From contig NZ_CP010429.1 of assembly GCF_000974425.1 (NCBI RefSeq), positions 1,860,001 through 1,924,000 on the forward strand: a DNA stretch of 64,000 nucleotides. Direction: 5' to 3'. Both the position numbers and the translations under genes were made by a program. Within the stretch, counting starts at the first letter, position 1; the number at the start of each line of letters is the position of its first letter. This DNA comes from Spirosoma radiotolerans (GTDB taxonomy: Bacteria > Bacteroidota > Bacteroidia > Cytophagales > Spirosomataceae). Positions 1 through 7,944 of this stretch are shown here, piece after piece. The notes under the pieces were generated by a model, which was given only the letters and a program-made list of their open reading frames with translations, searched no databases and had not been told where the DNA came from.

Positions 1-1
1 A

Positions 2-514
2 CGGGCCCGTCTTGGTCTGGGCTATCTGGCGCAGGAAGCCTCCGTATTCCGCGACCTGTCGGTTGAAGAAAATGTGCTCGCCGTTCTGGAAATGACCGAT
101 TTGCCGAAAGCTAAGCAAAAGGAAAAGGTAGAAGAGCTGCTCGAAGAATTTAGTCTGACGCACGTTCGGAAAAGCAAAGGAAAGGTACTTTCCGGGGGGG
201 AGCGCCGACGGACGGAGATTGCCCGGGCGCTGGCCGTGGACCCCAAATTCATCTTGCTCGATGAACCGTTTGCTGGTGTCGATCCGATTGCCGTTGAGGA
301 CATTCAAAGTATCGTCGCTAAACTGAAACACCGGAACATTGGCATCCTGATCACCGACCATAACGTGAACGAAACGCTCTCCATCACCGACCGGGCCTAT
401 CTGTTGTTCGAAGGGAAAATTCTAAAGCAGGGAACCGCCGAAGAATTAGCCAACGACGAACAGGTACGCCGGGTGTATCTCGGGCAACATTTCGAACTCA
501 AACGCAAGGTCTAA
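2..514 (+). CDS. lptB: LPS export ABC transporter ATP-binding protein LptB (5' end missing)
   Basis: C-terminal ~170 residues of the ATPase that powers lipopolysaccharide extraction from the inner membrane by the LptBFG complex. The reading frame is open from base 2, so the gene begins before the window and the internal ATG at 74 is not its start. Visible are [20 protein letters not shown] (Q-loop region, typical of LptB), the ABC signature LSGGERRR, Walker [14 protein letters not shown] and the H-loop ITDHN. The Walker A lies upstream of the window. The stop overlaps by four bases the stop of the convergent gene at 511-852. The wording of the Q-loop and Walker B is very close to LptB rather than to amino-acid importers, so the assignment is firm. 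Confidence 0.93.
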   Translation, partial: RARLGLGYLAQEASVFRDLSVEENVLAVLEMTDLPKAKQKEKVEELLEEFSLTHVRKSKGKVLSGGERRRTEIARALAVDPKFILLDEPFAGVDPIAVEDIQSIVAKLKHRNIGILITDHNVNETLSITDRAYLLFEGKILKQGTAEELANDEQVRRVYLGQHFELKRKV

Positions 515-852
515 TTGCTAAACAATGCTTGAAGGATTGTATAGAACTCACCAACTGTAAAAGCGCGGACAACAGGCTTTTGGCCAAACCACCAAAATGG
601 GATACCAAACCCTTCACTGTGAAATAAATATTCATTCGGGCCTAGTTTGAACATTTCGCGAAACCCTTGTTCATCCTTACAGAAGGCAACACCATAGTGT
701 CTCTCTATCGCTTCGAGAAATTCTATACCATCATCACCGGTAATACCCAAATCTTTCTCAAATTGTGTAGATGGAGTAATTAGCCTCTTGCTGGAAACTC
801 CTGCATGCTGTCGAATGAAATCAGTAAAGTGCTCAAACGTAATTTCCTGCAT
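511..852 (-). CDS. DUF1493-like small acidic protein
   Basis: A 113-residue protein with no signal peptide or membrane segment. The N-terminal half ([19 protein letters not shown]) looks like the DUF1493 family, small proteins that resemble acyl carrier proteins in fold prediction. The C-terminal half is rich in aromatic residues ([10 protein letters not shown]). No phosphopantetheine Ser motif (DSL) is evident, so an acyl-carrier role cannot be claimed. It converges on lptB and lies 12 bases downstream of recO on the same strand, so it may be the second gene of a recO transcript. Function unknown; the family assignment is by eye. Confidence 0.75.
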   Translation of the reverse strand: MQEITFEHFTDFIRQHAGVSSKRLITPSTQFEKDLGITGDDGIEFLEAIERHYGVAFCKDEQGFREMFKLGPNEYLFHSEGFGIPFWWFGQKPVVRAFTVGEFYTILQALFSN

Positions 853-864
853 AAAAGCTGATGA

Positions 865-1557
865 CTATCCCAAAACTTCGCGTAGCACTGGCAGCGATTT
901 TACTTCACCCAGCGAATCAATGTGAATGTGGTAATAAGTTACCAGGGCATCGGCCAGTTCATTCCGGGCGGAGCGGTCTAATTTGATTGGCGTGCCGAAC
1001 GGCTGACGCAGCATCGTGTTGAGTGCTGCATCCATCTCCTCGTCGGGTAAGAACGGATAGGAGTTTTCGCGGAGCTGGCTCTCGAACTCACGCGCACTCT
1101 CCGGCCCGAAACCCAGGAAGAACGAAAGCTTTAACAGAAAAATCAGGTGGAAATTCTCGTAATTTACCTTTGCTTCTTCCAGAAAAACCACTGACTCAAC
1201 CAGAAATCGGAAAAGTGTTGGACTACCCGTTTCTTCTTTCAGCACTTTATTCAGCATTTCCGTCACAAACATGGCAATGGTAGATTTGCCCACTTCGAAG
1301 GGCAAGCTCTGGAACGGAAAATTAGTTTTCACTTCCGAAAGCCGGGTCAGATCGCGGTCACTTTTGTAATAAACCACCATTTCCAGCAACGTTAATGGCT
1401 GAAAAAGAGCAATACGGTTATTTTTGCTCTTGGCCGTTCGCACGCTGTTGACGATATAGCTTTGCAGGCCAAACTCTTCGGTGTATACGCGGGCAATGAT
1501 GGAGGTTTCGCGGTAACGAATATAGCTGAGGGCAATACCCCGTGTTTTTTGCAGCAT
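865..1557 (-). CDS. recO: DNA repair protein RecO
   Basis: A 230-residue RecO, the mediator that with RecR loads RecA on SSB-coated single strands in the RecFOR recombination pathway. It opens with the RecO pattern KTRGIALSYIRYRETSIIARVYTEEFG, the N-terminal OB fold (about residues 1-80), followed by a helical domain. The protein contains no cysteine at all, so the four-Cys zinc site found in many RecO proteins is absent. The start at 1557 places the OB fold at the very N terminus. It diverges from the FAH-family gene, with about 90 bases between the two chosen starts. Confidence 0.93.
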   Translation of the reverse strand: MLQKTRGIALSYIRYRETSIIARVYTEEFGLQSYIVNSVRTAKSKNNRIALFQPLTLLEMVVYYKSDRDLTRLSEVKTNFPFQSLPFEVGKSTIAMFVTEMLNKVLKEETGSPTLFRFLVESVVFLEEAKVNYENFHLIFLLKLSFFLGFGPESAREFESQLRENSYPFLPDEEMDAALNTMLRQPFGTPIKLDRSARNELADALVTYYHIHIDSLGEVKSLPVLREVLG

Positions 1558-1645
1558 CTTGGGTTGACAGTAAACTATCTAATATAACACCTTTTACTGA
1601 GAAATGGGCCTGTTTGTTGGCCAATTACCGCTTAGTTTGTCTTAT

Positions 1646-2482
1646 ATGAACCTCTACAAAACCCGCTCCGGCATTGTCGTCCACTTCCAAGATCAGTTTT
1701 ATTCTGTTCCAGCCGATGATTGGGACGAATTAATTAACCGGGATGATTTACATGAATTTCTCATTACGCTGACTGCGGTGGCGACTCCATCGGATGCCTA
1801 TCAGGACTGGCTCAAAACGGGCTTGCTCGCACCCATTGGCCGACAGGAAGTGTGGGCGTCGGGAGTAACCTATCTACGGAGTCGCGACGCCCGTATGGAG
1901 GAGTCGAAAAAATCGGGAGGAGACAATTTTTACGACCGGGTTTATGACGCCGAGCGGCCGGAATTATTCTTCAAGTCGACCCCCGAACGGGTAGTGGGGC
2001 CGGGTGCAGCGGTTCGTATTCGGGCTGATTCGACCTGGAATGTGCCAGAGCCGGAACTGACGTTGTTCATTACATCGTCGGGCAAAATTGTGGGTTATAC
2101 CTGCGGAAACGACATGAGTTCGCGGAGTATCGAGGGAGAAAATCCGTTGTATCTACCTCAGGCCAAAAGTTATGACGGCAGCGCAGCTCTTGGCCCGTGC
2201 CTGTATGTTCCGGAAGTGCCCATTGCTTCTGATACACAAATCCGCCTGGAAATTATTCGTGATGAGCAGGCGGCTTTTACCAATAACATCGCCATTAATC
2301 AGATGAAACGGCAGCATACCGAACTTGTCTCGTTCCTATACCGCGAGTGTTCCTTTTCGTATGGGTGCTTCCTGATGACGGGCACCGGTATTGTGCCACC
2401 CGATGATTTTACCCTTCGGTCGGGCGATGTAATCAGGATCACCATCGACGGGATTGGTACCTTGGAGAATACTGTCGCCTAG
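1646..2482 (+). CDS. Fumarylacetoacetate hydrolase (FAH) family protein
   Basis: A 278-residue FAH-fold enzyme. These cleave or dehydrate 2-keto acids using a metal held by acidic residues. The C-terminal domain shows PEPELTLFI, the metal-binding [18 protein letters not shown], and [14 protein letters not shown], a combination also seen in 2-keto-3-deoxy-pentonate dehydratases of oxidative sugar pathways. That substrate is an inference; no sugar-pathway neighbour is present. I chose ATG 1646 because the 14 residues from an upstream ATG at 1604 are unlike the family. The gene ends in a perfect hairpin shared with convergent purK. Confidence 0.85.
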   Translation: MNLYKTRSGIVVHFQDQFYSVPADDWDELINRDDLHEFLITLTAVATPSDAYQDWLKTGLLAPIGRQEVWASGVTYLRSRDARMEESKKSGGDNFYDRVYDAERPELFFKSTPERVVGPGAAVRIRADSTWNVPEPELTLFITSSGKIVGYTCGNDMSSRSIEGENPLYLPQAKSYDGSAALGPCLYVPEVPIASDTQIRLEIIRDEQAAFTNNIAINQMKRQHTELVSFLYRECSFSYGCFLMTGTGIVPPDDFTLRSGDVIRITIDGIGTLENTVA

Positions 2483-2518
2483 TCAACGTAGAGACCGGTC
2501 CGCCGGTCTCTACGTTGA
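2483..2518. terminator. 16-bp perfect inverted repeat between convergent genes
   Basis: Arms 2483-2498 and 2503-2518 pair perfectly around the loop TCCG. The repeat begins directly after the FAH-family stop and its right arm contains the purK stop codon, so it can end transcription from both sides. There is no long T run, so it is a palindromic terminator-like element rather than a textbook one. Confidence 0.75.
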
Positions 2519-3649
2519 GATCACCCGGATGCCTTGCCGTACATCGCTTACTTTTTCGCGAAGGGTATCCAGCGATTGATCCATGACGGTGACGTGGCCC
2601 ATTTTGCGGAACGGTTTGGTGATGGCTTTTCCGTAGAAAAACGGGAATACACCCGGCATAGCTAGTAAATTTTCCAGGCCTTCGTAAACGGCAGGGCCAG
2701 TTTGATTTTCTTCGCCAAGCAGGTTGACCATAGCAGCCGGTTGGTAGGCTGTCGTGTCGCCGAGGGGATAGTTTAAAATAGCGCGCCAATGCTGCTCAAA
2801 CTGTGATGTAACATTGGCGCGCATGGTGTGATGGCCGCTGTTGTGCGGGCGCGGAGCGACTTCATTGATCAACACGTTGCCTTGTTTATCCAGAAACAAC
2901 TCAACGGCCAGTAGTCCCACAATGCCAAAGGCTTCGGTAGTACGCCGGGCAATGTCCTGTGCTTGCAGGTCAATTGCTTCCGAAATTTCTGCCGGAGCAA
3001 ACAGGTATTCTACCAAATTCAAGTCGGGGTGAAATACCATCTCGACCGTTGGAAAAGTTTGGATCTCGCCCCGCTCATTCCGGGCCACGATGACAGCTAA
3101 TTCTTTTTCAAAATCAACTGCTTTTTCGAGGACACCGGGGGCATCGAACGCTTTCCCGACATCGGCAACCGACGCAATCCGCTGAACGCCCCGGCCGTCA
3201 TAGCCATCGCGGCCGAGCTTATGAAAAGCAGGCAAAAAGTCGGGTTGTTGAATCTCAACTAAAGCGACATCGGCACGCGTATCGGTTAAAATGAAATCGG
3301 CTGTCGGTAGGTTATGGTCGCGATAAAATTGTTTCTGTAATCGCTTATCCTGAATAATACGGATGACAGAAGGTTGTGGAAATACCCGCTTTCCCTCGCG
3401 TTCGAGCGCTTCGAGGGCTTCCACATTGACGCGCTCAATTTCAATGGTCAATACGTCAACGGCCTGACCAAACTGATAAACCGTATCATAATCGGTTAGT
3501 GAGCCCTGGGTAAATTGAGTGCAAAGATGCCGACAGGGAGCTTCGGCGTCGGCGTCGAGTACATGAACGCGAAGGTTCCAGTCAATGGAGGCCTGCAAGA
3601 GCATCAGGCCCAGCTGGCCCCCGCCGAGAATTCCGATAGTAGGTGTCAA
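2510..3649 (-). CDS. purK: 5-(carboxyamino)imidazole ribonucleotide synthase PurK
   Basis: ATP-grasp enzyme of purine synthesis that carboxylates AIR to N5-CAIR using ATP and bicarbonate. The N terminus has the nucleotide-binding TIGILGGGQLGLMLLQA, then IIQDKRLQKQFY and the ATP-grasp metal site LINEVAPRPHNSGHHT. The start is uncertain. The longest frame begins at a GTG (3703), but its first 18 residues are translated from a 27-bp hairpin of reiterated gaaagagtg words, which is unlikely to be coding. A TTG at 3649, three residues before the conserved core, is preferred (379 residues). No purE lies beside it. Confidence 0.92.
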   Translation of the reverse strand: MTPTIGILGGGQLGLMLLQASIDWNLRVHVLDADAEAPCRHLCTQFTQGSLTDYDTVYQFGQAVDVLTIEIERVNVEALEALEREGKRVFPQPSVIRIIQDKRLQKQFYRDHNLPTADFILTDTRADVALVEIQQPDFLPAFHKLGRDGYDGRGVQRIASVADVGKAFDAPGVLEKAVDFEKELAVIVARNERGEIQTFPTVEMVFHPDLNLVEYLFAPAEISEAIDLQAQDIARRTTEAFGIVGLLAVELFLDKQGNVLINEVAPRPHNSGHHTMRANVTSQFEQHWRAILNYPLGDTTAYQPAAMVNLLGEENQTGPAVYEGLENLLAMPGVFPFFYGKAITKPFRKMGHVTVMDQSLDTLREKVSDVRQGIRVIST

Positions 3650-3655
3650 AATGGT

Positions 3656-3717
3656 GAAAGAGTGAAAGAGTGAAAGAGCGAAATTAGTTATTCGCTCTTT
3701 CACTCTTTCACTCTTTC
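3656..3717. repeat. 27-bp perfect hairpin built of 9-nt tandem words
   Basis: Arms 3656-3682 and 3691-3717 are perfectly complementary around the 8-nt loop ATTAGTTA. Each arm is itself about three copies of the word GAAAGAGTG. It fills most of the space between the DUF2807 gene and purK, both on the minus strand. It may act as an intercistronic hairpin; similar spacer elements are at 7879, 13836 and 15706. Confidence 0.8.
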
Positions 3718-3726
3718 GCTCTTTTT

Positions 3727-4425
3727 CTAATCTTTCCGCTTAATATCGGAGCCGCCTGATTTACTACTTGCCAGCACTCTGCCTGGGCCATAATAATAGA
3801 TATCGGAACCTCCTGACGCTTTCAAACTCATTTCTTTACTGGCGTTGACATACACGTCGGAGCCCCCGGATGAGTTGGCATTGCAGGTCTCAACGATGAG
3901 TTTGCGCGCATCAAGATCGGAGCCGCCCGAGCCATTTGCATTCAATGTCCGGGCCGATCCTTGTAAAACCGCATCAGCTCCACCCGATGCCGACACATTT
4001 AACCGATCCGCTTTGAGGTCTAGTTTAACGTCGGAGCCGCCCGATGCGTCTACGTTCAAATCGTTGAACGACAGTGTTCCCTGACCAAACACATCGGAGC
4101 CGCCCCCGGCTTGTAAGTTAGTTAACTGTTTGAAGGTGATATAGGCCTTCACAGAGTTGTTTCGATTGAAATTCCAGTTCATTCCCTTCCGGTCGATGTA
4201 AAGTTCGAGAACGCCGTTTTTCACCCGCGAAACGATCTGGTCTTCATCCATACCTTTTACGTCGAGGGTCAATTTTTCCGAATTGCCCTGCGTCAGGTAA
4301 ACGTCTATACCACTGGTTACACTCAGACCCGTGAAACCCGAAACCGTCCGGTCTATTTTTCCCTGGCTGATAGCGGTTTGTAAACCCGCTATCAGCATGA
4401 AAAGTGTTAGAGCAATTGCTTTCAT
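3727..4425 (-). CDS. Secreted head-GIN/DUF2807 adhesin-like protein
   Basis: A 232-residue exported protein. The chosen ATG (4425) gives a signal peptide, MKAIALTLFMLIAGLQTAIS, ending before QGK; a longer frame to 4509 would only add a non-signal tail. After a GSVSGFTGLSVTSGIDVYLTQG-like opening (DUF2807 pattern), the C-terminal half is a right-handed repeat in which [AS]SGGSD[VIL] recurs about eight times at spacings of 10-20 residues, as expected for a beta-helix. The family is often labelled putative autotransporter adhesin, but its function is not established. It is separated from purK by the 3656-3717 hairpin. Confidence 0.88.
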   Translation of the reverse strand: MKAIALTLFMLIAGLQTAISQGKIDRTVSGFTGLSVTSGIDVYLTQGNSEKLTLDVKGMDEDQIVSRVKNGVLELYIDRKGMNWNFNRNNSVKAYITFKQLTNLQAGGGSDVFGQGTLSFNDLNVDASGGSDVKLDLKADRLNVSASGGADAVLQGSARTLNANGSGGSDLDARKLIVETCNANSSGGSDVYVNASKEMSLKASGGSDIYYYGPGRVLASSKSGGSDIKRKD

Positions 4426-4800
4426 TGTGTAGGTGTTTTTACATTTATCAATAGATGACGAAAAAGTCGGTTGCGTTGCATGACGAACTGAAAAGGTGTC
4501 CGATTTCAACGGTATATTTGTCCGTAAGCGGACGTTGCTGGTACTTGAGAAGTCTCTAAACTTCTGTCAGTTAGCCTTTTGTAAATCTGGCACGACGCTT
4601 GAACCGCTAAAGAAAAGAATTTAAATCCAGCTGTAAAACCATCGGAAAAGATGAGTGTTTGGTCAACCCACCGTTTGCTTTCGGATACCTAAACCAAACT
4701 CGGGTGTTGTAATCCTGAACGAACTCATCCAGAATGCTATAATCACCAGAAATTCACGTTGTCTTAACCTACGTAAAAACCTTTTCAAAAGTAACTAATT
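4426..4800. other. Intergenic region between divergent genes (375 bp)
   Basis: No credible gene on either strand. It should hold the promoters for the DUF2807 gene (minus) and the ABC ATPase (plus). The only element I can point to is a sigma-54-like -24/-12 sequence at 4588-4602. An A-rich stretch precedes the ATPase start. Confidence 0.6.
4588..4602 (+). promoter_or_regulatory. Possible sigma-54 (-24/-12) promoter
   Basis: The sequence TGGCACGACGCTTGA has the -24 TGGCACG box and GG-N10-G spacing of RpoN promoters, but the -12 dinucleotide is GA instead of GC. It lies about 200 bp before the ABC ATPase start. One invariant position is wrong, so this is only a candidate. Confidence 0.3.
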
Positions 4801-5487
4801 ATGATTCAACTCCACAACGTCTCTAAATACTACCCGGCTGGCTTTGGACGGGTCTATGTGCTGCGTAACATTACCCTCGACATCGCCAAGGGCGAGTTTG
4901 TGTCGATCATGGGACCGTCGGGGTCGGGCAAGTCTACCTTACTGCACATTTTGGGCCTGCTGGAAGAACCATCTGAAGGTGAATACCTGCTCGACGATCA
5001 TCCGGTGCAGAAACTATCCGAAAAGAGACGTACTGAACTCCACCGGACACAAATCGGCTTCGTGTTTCAGGCTTATCACCTAATCGATGAGTTGACGGTA
5101 TATGAAAACATTGAAACGCCCTTACTCTACAAGGGATTGAGTGGCTCCGAGCGCAAAAGCCGCGTGGCCGAATTGCTTGACCGGTTCAATATCGTAGCCC
5201 GGAAAGATTTGTTTCCGGCCCAATTATCGGGTGGGCAGCAGCAATTGGTGGGCATCGCCCGGGCGCTGGCGGCATACCCGTCCGTTATTTTTGCGGACGA
5301 ACCAACGGGGAACCTTCATTCCGATCAGGCCCGCGACATTATGGACATATTCCGGGAACTGAATCAAAAAGATGGGGTGACCATTGTGCAGGTAACGCAC
5401 TCGGAAGCAAATGCCGAATATGGATCGCGGATTATACGGCTAAAAGACGGCTGGCTGGAACCCTCAACTCTGGATGTGACGCCATAG
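4801..5487 (+). CDS. MacB/LolD-type ABC transporter ATP-binding protein
   Basis: A 228-residue stand-alone nucleotide-binding subunit. It shows Walker [10 protein letters not shown] (about residues 38-46), signature LSGGQQQ, Walker [13 protein letters not shown] and the H-loop THSEANAEY. The [10 protein letters not shown] ending and the [15 protein letters not shown] helix are typical of the MacB/LolD/FtsE family, which pairs with FtsX-type permeases. None is encoded here. The TolC-like and HlyD-like genes that such an ATPase usually serves follow 0.9-2.5 kb downstream, interrupted by an aminotransferase gene on the other strand. Its last 24 bases overlap the convergent aminotransferase gene. 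Confidence 0.92.
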   Translation: MIQLHNVSKYYPAGFGRVYVLRNITLDIAKGEFVSIMGPSGSGKSTLLHILGLLEEPSEGEYLLDDHPVQKLSEKRRTELHRTQIGFVFQAYHLIDELTVYENIETPLLYKGLSGSERKSRVAELLDRFNIVARKDLFPAQLSGGQQQLVGIARALAAYPSVIFADEPTGNLHSDQARDIMDIFRELNQKDGVTIVQVTHSEANAEYGSRIIRLKDGWLEPSTLDVTP

Positions 5488-6297
5488 TGCACTAAGTTGC
5501 TCTTTTATCTCATCCGACGGAGTTATGTTGTCGTTATTGATTCGATTCAACCACTGAATACCCATGACATTGGCGCAAAATACGGCCTGGGCTTCACGAA
5601 GGACTTCAGGTTTATATAGTCCTTCCTGCAGGGAAATTTCCAAACCTGAACCTGTACGTAAAAGTTGCTGGCGGACAATACCGTTGATGCAGCCGGTTTG
5701 TAATGAAGGCGTGTAGAGCGTTTCGTTAGCGTACCAAAACAGGGCAGAGGCCAGGCATTCGGCAAGGTGACCGCCGGTATCGAGCAAAATGACATCGTCG
5801 AATTTATGTTGTTCTTTATGCACGCCTGCCAGCACATAAGGAAGGGCATTCAGGGTTTTAAAAGCCGAAACGGGGGAAGGTGATAACCGAAAGGCGTCAT
5901 AAATTCCTGTTTGGGCTTTTTCTGTGATTGAAAAGGGCACTCCGGGCCGCACCGTGATGAGTATATTGACTTCATTCGTGGCAGGGGTGTATAAACCACC
6001 AGTTTGCCGCCAAACCTGAATCTTGATTCGGGCGGGTTGATGGGTAAGTCCGTTGGCGCTAAGCAGATGAAGAATAGTCTCGTGAATGATCTCAGCGGTA
6101 AAGTTCGTCGGTCGGATAAGATGGAGAGCCGACATACCTCCCGACAGGCGGGCAAAGTGGTCGGGCCAGAACCACACCCGGCTAGTTTCGTACCGAATTG
6201 TTTCGAAGAGGCCGTCGCCATACTGAAAAGCGCGGTCATTGATTGCCAGGCGAAAGTCGCCTTCAGAGAGTATATCCGAATTATAAACCAGAAACAT
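5464..6297 (-). CDS. Class IV (PabC/BCAT-like) PLP-dependent aminotransferase
   Basis: A 277-residue fold-type IV PLP enzyme. Signs are the N-terminal FQYGDGLFETIRY, the Schiff-base lysine in SAFKTLNALPYVLAG, the LAECLASALFWY Glu region that binds the PLP pyridine nitrogen, and the TGCINGIVRQQLL phosphate cup. Its length fits 4-amino-4-deoxychorismate lyase (PabC, folate synthesis) better than the longer branched-chain aminotransferases, but D-amino-acid transaminase cannot be excluded. The gene lies on the opposite strand between the ABC ATPase and TolC-like genes and overlaps the former. Confidence 0.88.
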   Translation of the reverse strand: MFLVYNSDILSEGDFRLAINDRAFQYGDGLFETIRYETSRVWFWPDHFARLSGGMSALHLIRPTNFTAEIIHETILHLLSANGLTHQPARIKIQVWRQTGGLYTPATNEVNILITVRPGVPFSITEKAQTGIYDAFRLSPSPVSAFKTLNALPYVLAGVHKEQHKFDDVILLDTGGHLAECLASALFWYANETLYTPSLQTGCINGIVRQQLLRTGSGLEISLQEGLYKPEVLREAQAVFCANVMGIQWLNRINNDNITPSDEIKEQLSALWRHIQS

Positions 6298-6342
6298 GCT
6301 TTGTTTGCGCCGTTTATCCCAAAACGATAGCCGCGCCGAAGG

Positions 6343-6350
6343 TAAGTTTG
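6343..6350 (+). promoter_or_regulatory. Candidate -7 box (TAAGTTTG) before the TolC-like gene
   Basis: TAAGTTTG matches the Bacteroidota housekeeping -7 consensus TAnnTTTG and lies 22 bp before the ATG at 6373, inside the short divergent intergenic region. No good -33 TTTG box is seen at the expected distance, so this is tentative. Confidence 0.45.
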
Positions 6351-6372
6351 TATCATTGAACCATCAAATACT

Positions 6373-7872
6373 ATGAGTATGCAAGTGGCGTGGAAACAGG
6401 TGCGGGTTGTAATGACCCTATTGCTAACGACAGGTTTGTCGGCAACATACGCACAGAATACAGTTTCGGCTGTATCGCCCGGTAGTGGAACGAGTGCCTC
6501 GAATCGGCTAAATTTACAGCAGTGTATCGAAATTGCTCAACAGAATAACATTCAGATTCGGCAGGGGCAACTAACGGTTGCCAACAGTGATTTACAATTA
6601 CATCAGTCACGATTAAATCTCTTACCGACAACTAACTTCCAGGCCAATCAGGGCTTAAACGGTGGTCGGAGCATCAACCCGCAGTCCAATGGTTTCATTC
6701 AGCAATCCATTTCTTCGGGAAATTATCAGCTGAATGCCTCGGCAACGTTATATAATGGTATGGTTTTGAGAAATACCATTAAGCAAAATGACTTGATTCT
6801 ACAGGCGAGCCAACAAGAGCTAAATGCGACAAAAAACAATGTATCGCTTACGGTTGCGCAAAATTACCTGAACGTTTTAGTCGGTTCTGAACAATTGGCC
6901 GTTGCGCAGCGGCAGGCCGATGTAACCCGGGCACAACTAGATCGAACACAGCGTTTGGTGAATGCCGGATCGGCTCCTGAAGCAAACTTATACGAACTTC
7001 GGGCAACGCTGGCCAGCAATGAAGTGGATATTGTGACGGCACAAAATACGCTGGACTTGGCCAAGGTTTCGTTACTTCAGGCCATGAATGTGCCCATAAA
7101 TCAGGAATTTGAGGTTGAACAGATCAATGTTCCAGATCCAGGTTTAACGCCTTACGAGGCATCTGTACAGCAACTTTTCGATGTGGCCGTCGGAAATTTG
7201 CCCGAAGTGAAAGGGGCCGATTTGCGCGTAAAAGGGGCTGCTTTGGGCGTTCAGGTGGCTAAAGGGGCTCTTTATCCGGTGTTGACATTGAATGGCAACT
7301 TAAGCAGTCTGTATTCAAGTGCGGCCAATCAGCAACAGATACCCAACGGAACGACACGTCAACAAATCACCGGGTTTTTTACAGATGCGAATGGTTCTCA
7401 AGTGCCCGTATATACAACCATAAATGGGTCAGATGTAGTAAACGTGAGCTATTTTAATCAGATACAGAATAACTTCAATCGGTCTGCTTCTTTATTTTTA
7501 CGAGTTCCTATTTTTCAGGGTAATTTGTCCCGTAACCGGATTACAACCGCCAAAATTCAGCAACAAAACGCTGAATTAACGGCTCAAAATACCCGGTTGA
7601 CACTGCGTCAGCAAATTGAGACGGCTTATACAAGCATGCGTGCGGCCGCCAATAAATTTAAAGCTACTCAAGTGCAGGTAGCATCGCTGGAAAAGGCGTT
7701 TCAGGTAGCCGAAAGTCGACTGAACGCTGGCGCTATCAACGCCACTGATTATAGCATTGCTAAAACGAATCTGGATCGTGCCCGGAATAGCCTGGTACAG
7801 GCTAAGTACGACTACGTTTTCCGGACAAAAATTTTAGATTATTATCAGAACAAACCGCTTAGTTTTAATTAA
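6373..7872 (+). CDS. TolC family outer-membrane efflux protein
   Basis: A 499-residue outer-membrane channel. The N-terminal signal peptide ends near LSATYAQ. Two repeats follow, each with long amphipathic helices rich in Gln, Asn and Ala, as in the trimeric TolC alpha-barrel: repeat one from LNLQQCIEIAQQNNIQIRQG, repeat two from about residue 270 (VAVGNLPEVKGADLRVKGAA). The GNLSRNRITTAKIQQQ segment is typical of the second equatorial region. It is followed after 72 bp by the HlyD-like adaptor gene, so the two likely make one export complex. The exported substrate cannot be told from sequence. Confidence 0.93.
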   Translation: MSMQVAWKQVRVVMTLLLTTGLSATYAQNTVSAVSPGSGTSASNRLNLQQCIEIAQQNNIQIRQGQLTVANSDLQLHQSRLNLLPTTNFQANQGLNGGRSINPQSNGFIQQSISSGNYQLNASATLYNGMVLRNTIKQNDLILQASQQELNATKNNVSLTVAQNYLNVLVGSEQLAVAQRQADVTRAQLDRTQRLVNAGSAPEANLYELRATLASNEVDIVTAQNTLDLAKVSLLQAMNVPINQEFEVEQINVPDPGLTPYEASVQQLFDVAVGNLPEVKGADLRVKGAALGVQVAKGALYPVLTLNGNLSSLYSSAANQQQIPNGTTRQQITGFFTDANGSQVPVYTTINGSDVVNVSYFNQIQNNFNRSASLFLRVPIFQGNLSRNRITTAKIQQQNAELTAQNTRLTLRQQIETAYTSMRAAANKFKATQVQVASLEKAFQVAESRLNAGAINATDYSIAKTNLDRARNSLVQAKYDYVFRTKILDYYQNKPLSFN

Positions 7873-7878
7873 GTTAGT

Positions 7879-7937
7879 GAATTAGTGATTGAGTGAACAG
7901 ATATCGTATGTTCATTCTGTTACTCCTTCACTAATTC
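7879..7937. repeat. Imperfect inverted repeat between tolC-like and hlyD-like genes
   Basis: The left arm 7879-7900 and right arm 7917-7937 share GAATTAGTGA and a GAGTGAACAG/GAGTAACAG block in opposite orientation; the words GTGA and AGTGA recur inside each arm. It fills nearly the whole gap between two co-oriented genes, like the spacer hairpin at 3656-3717. Confidence 0.65.
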
Positions 7938-7944
7938 CCTGATC

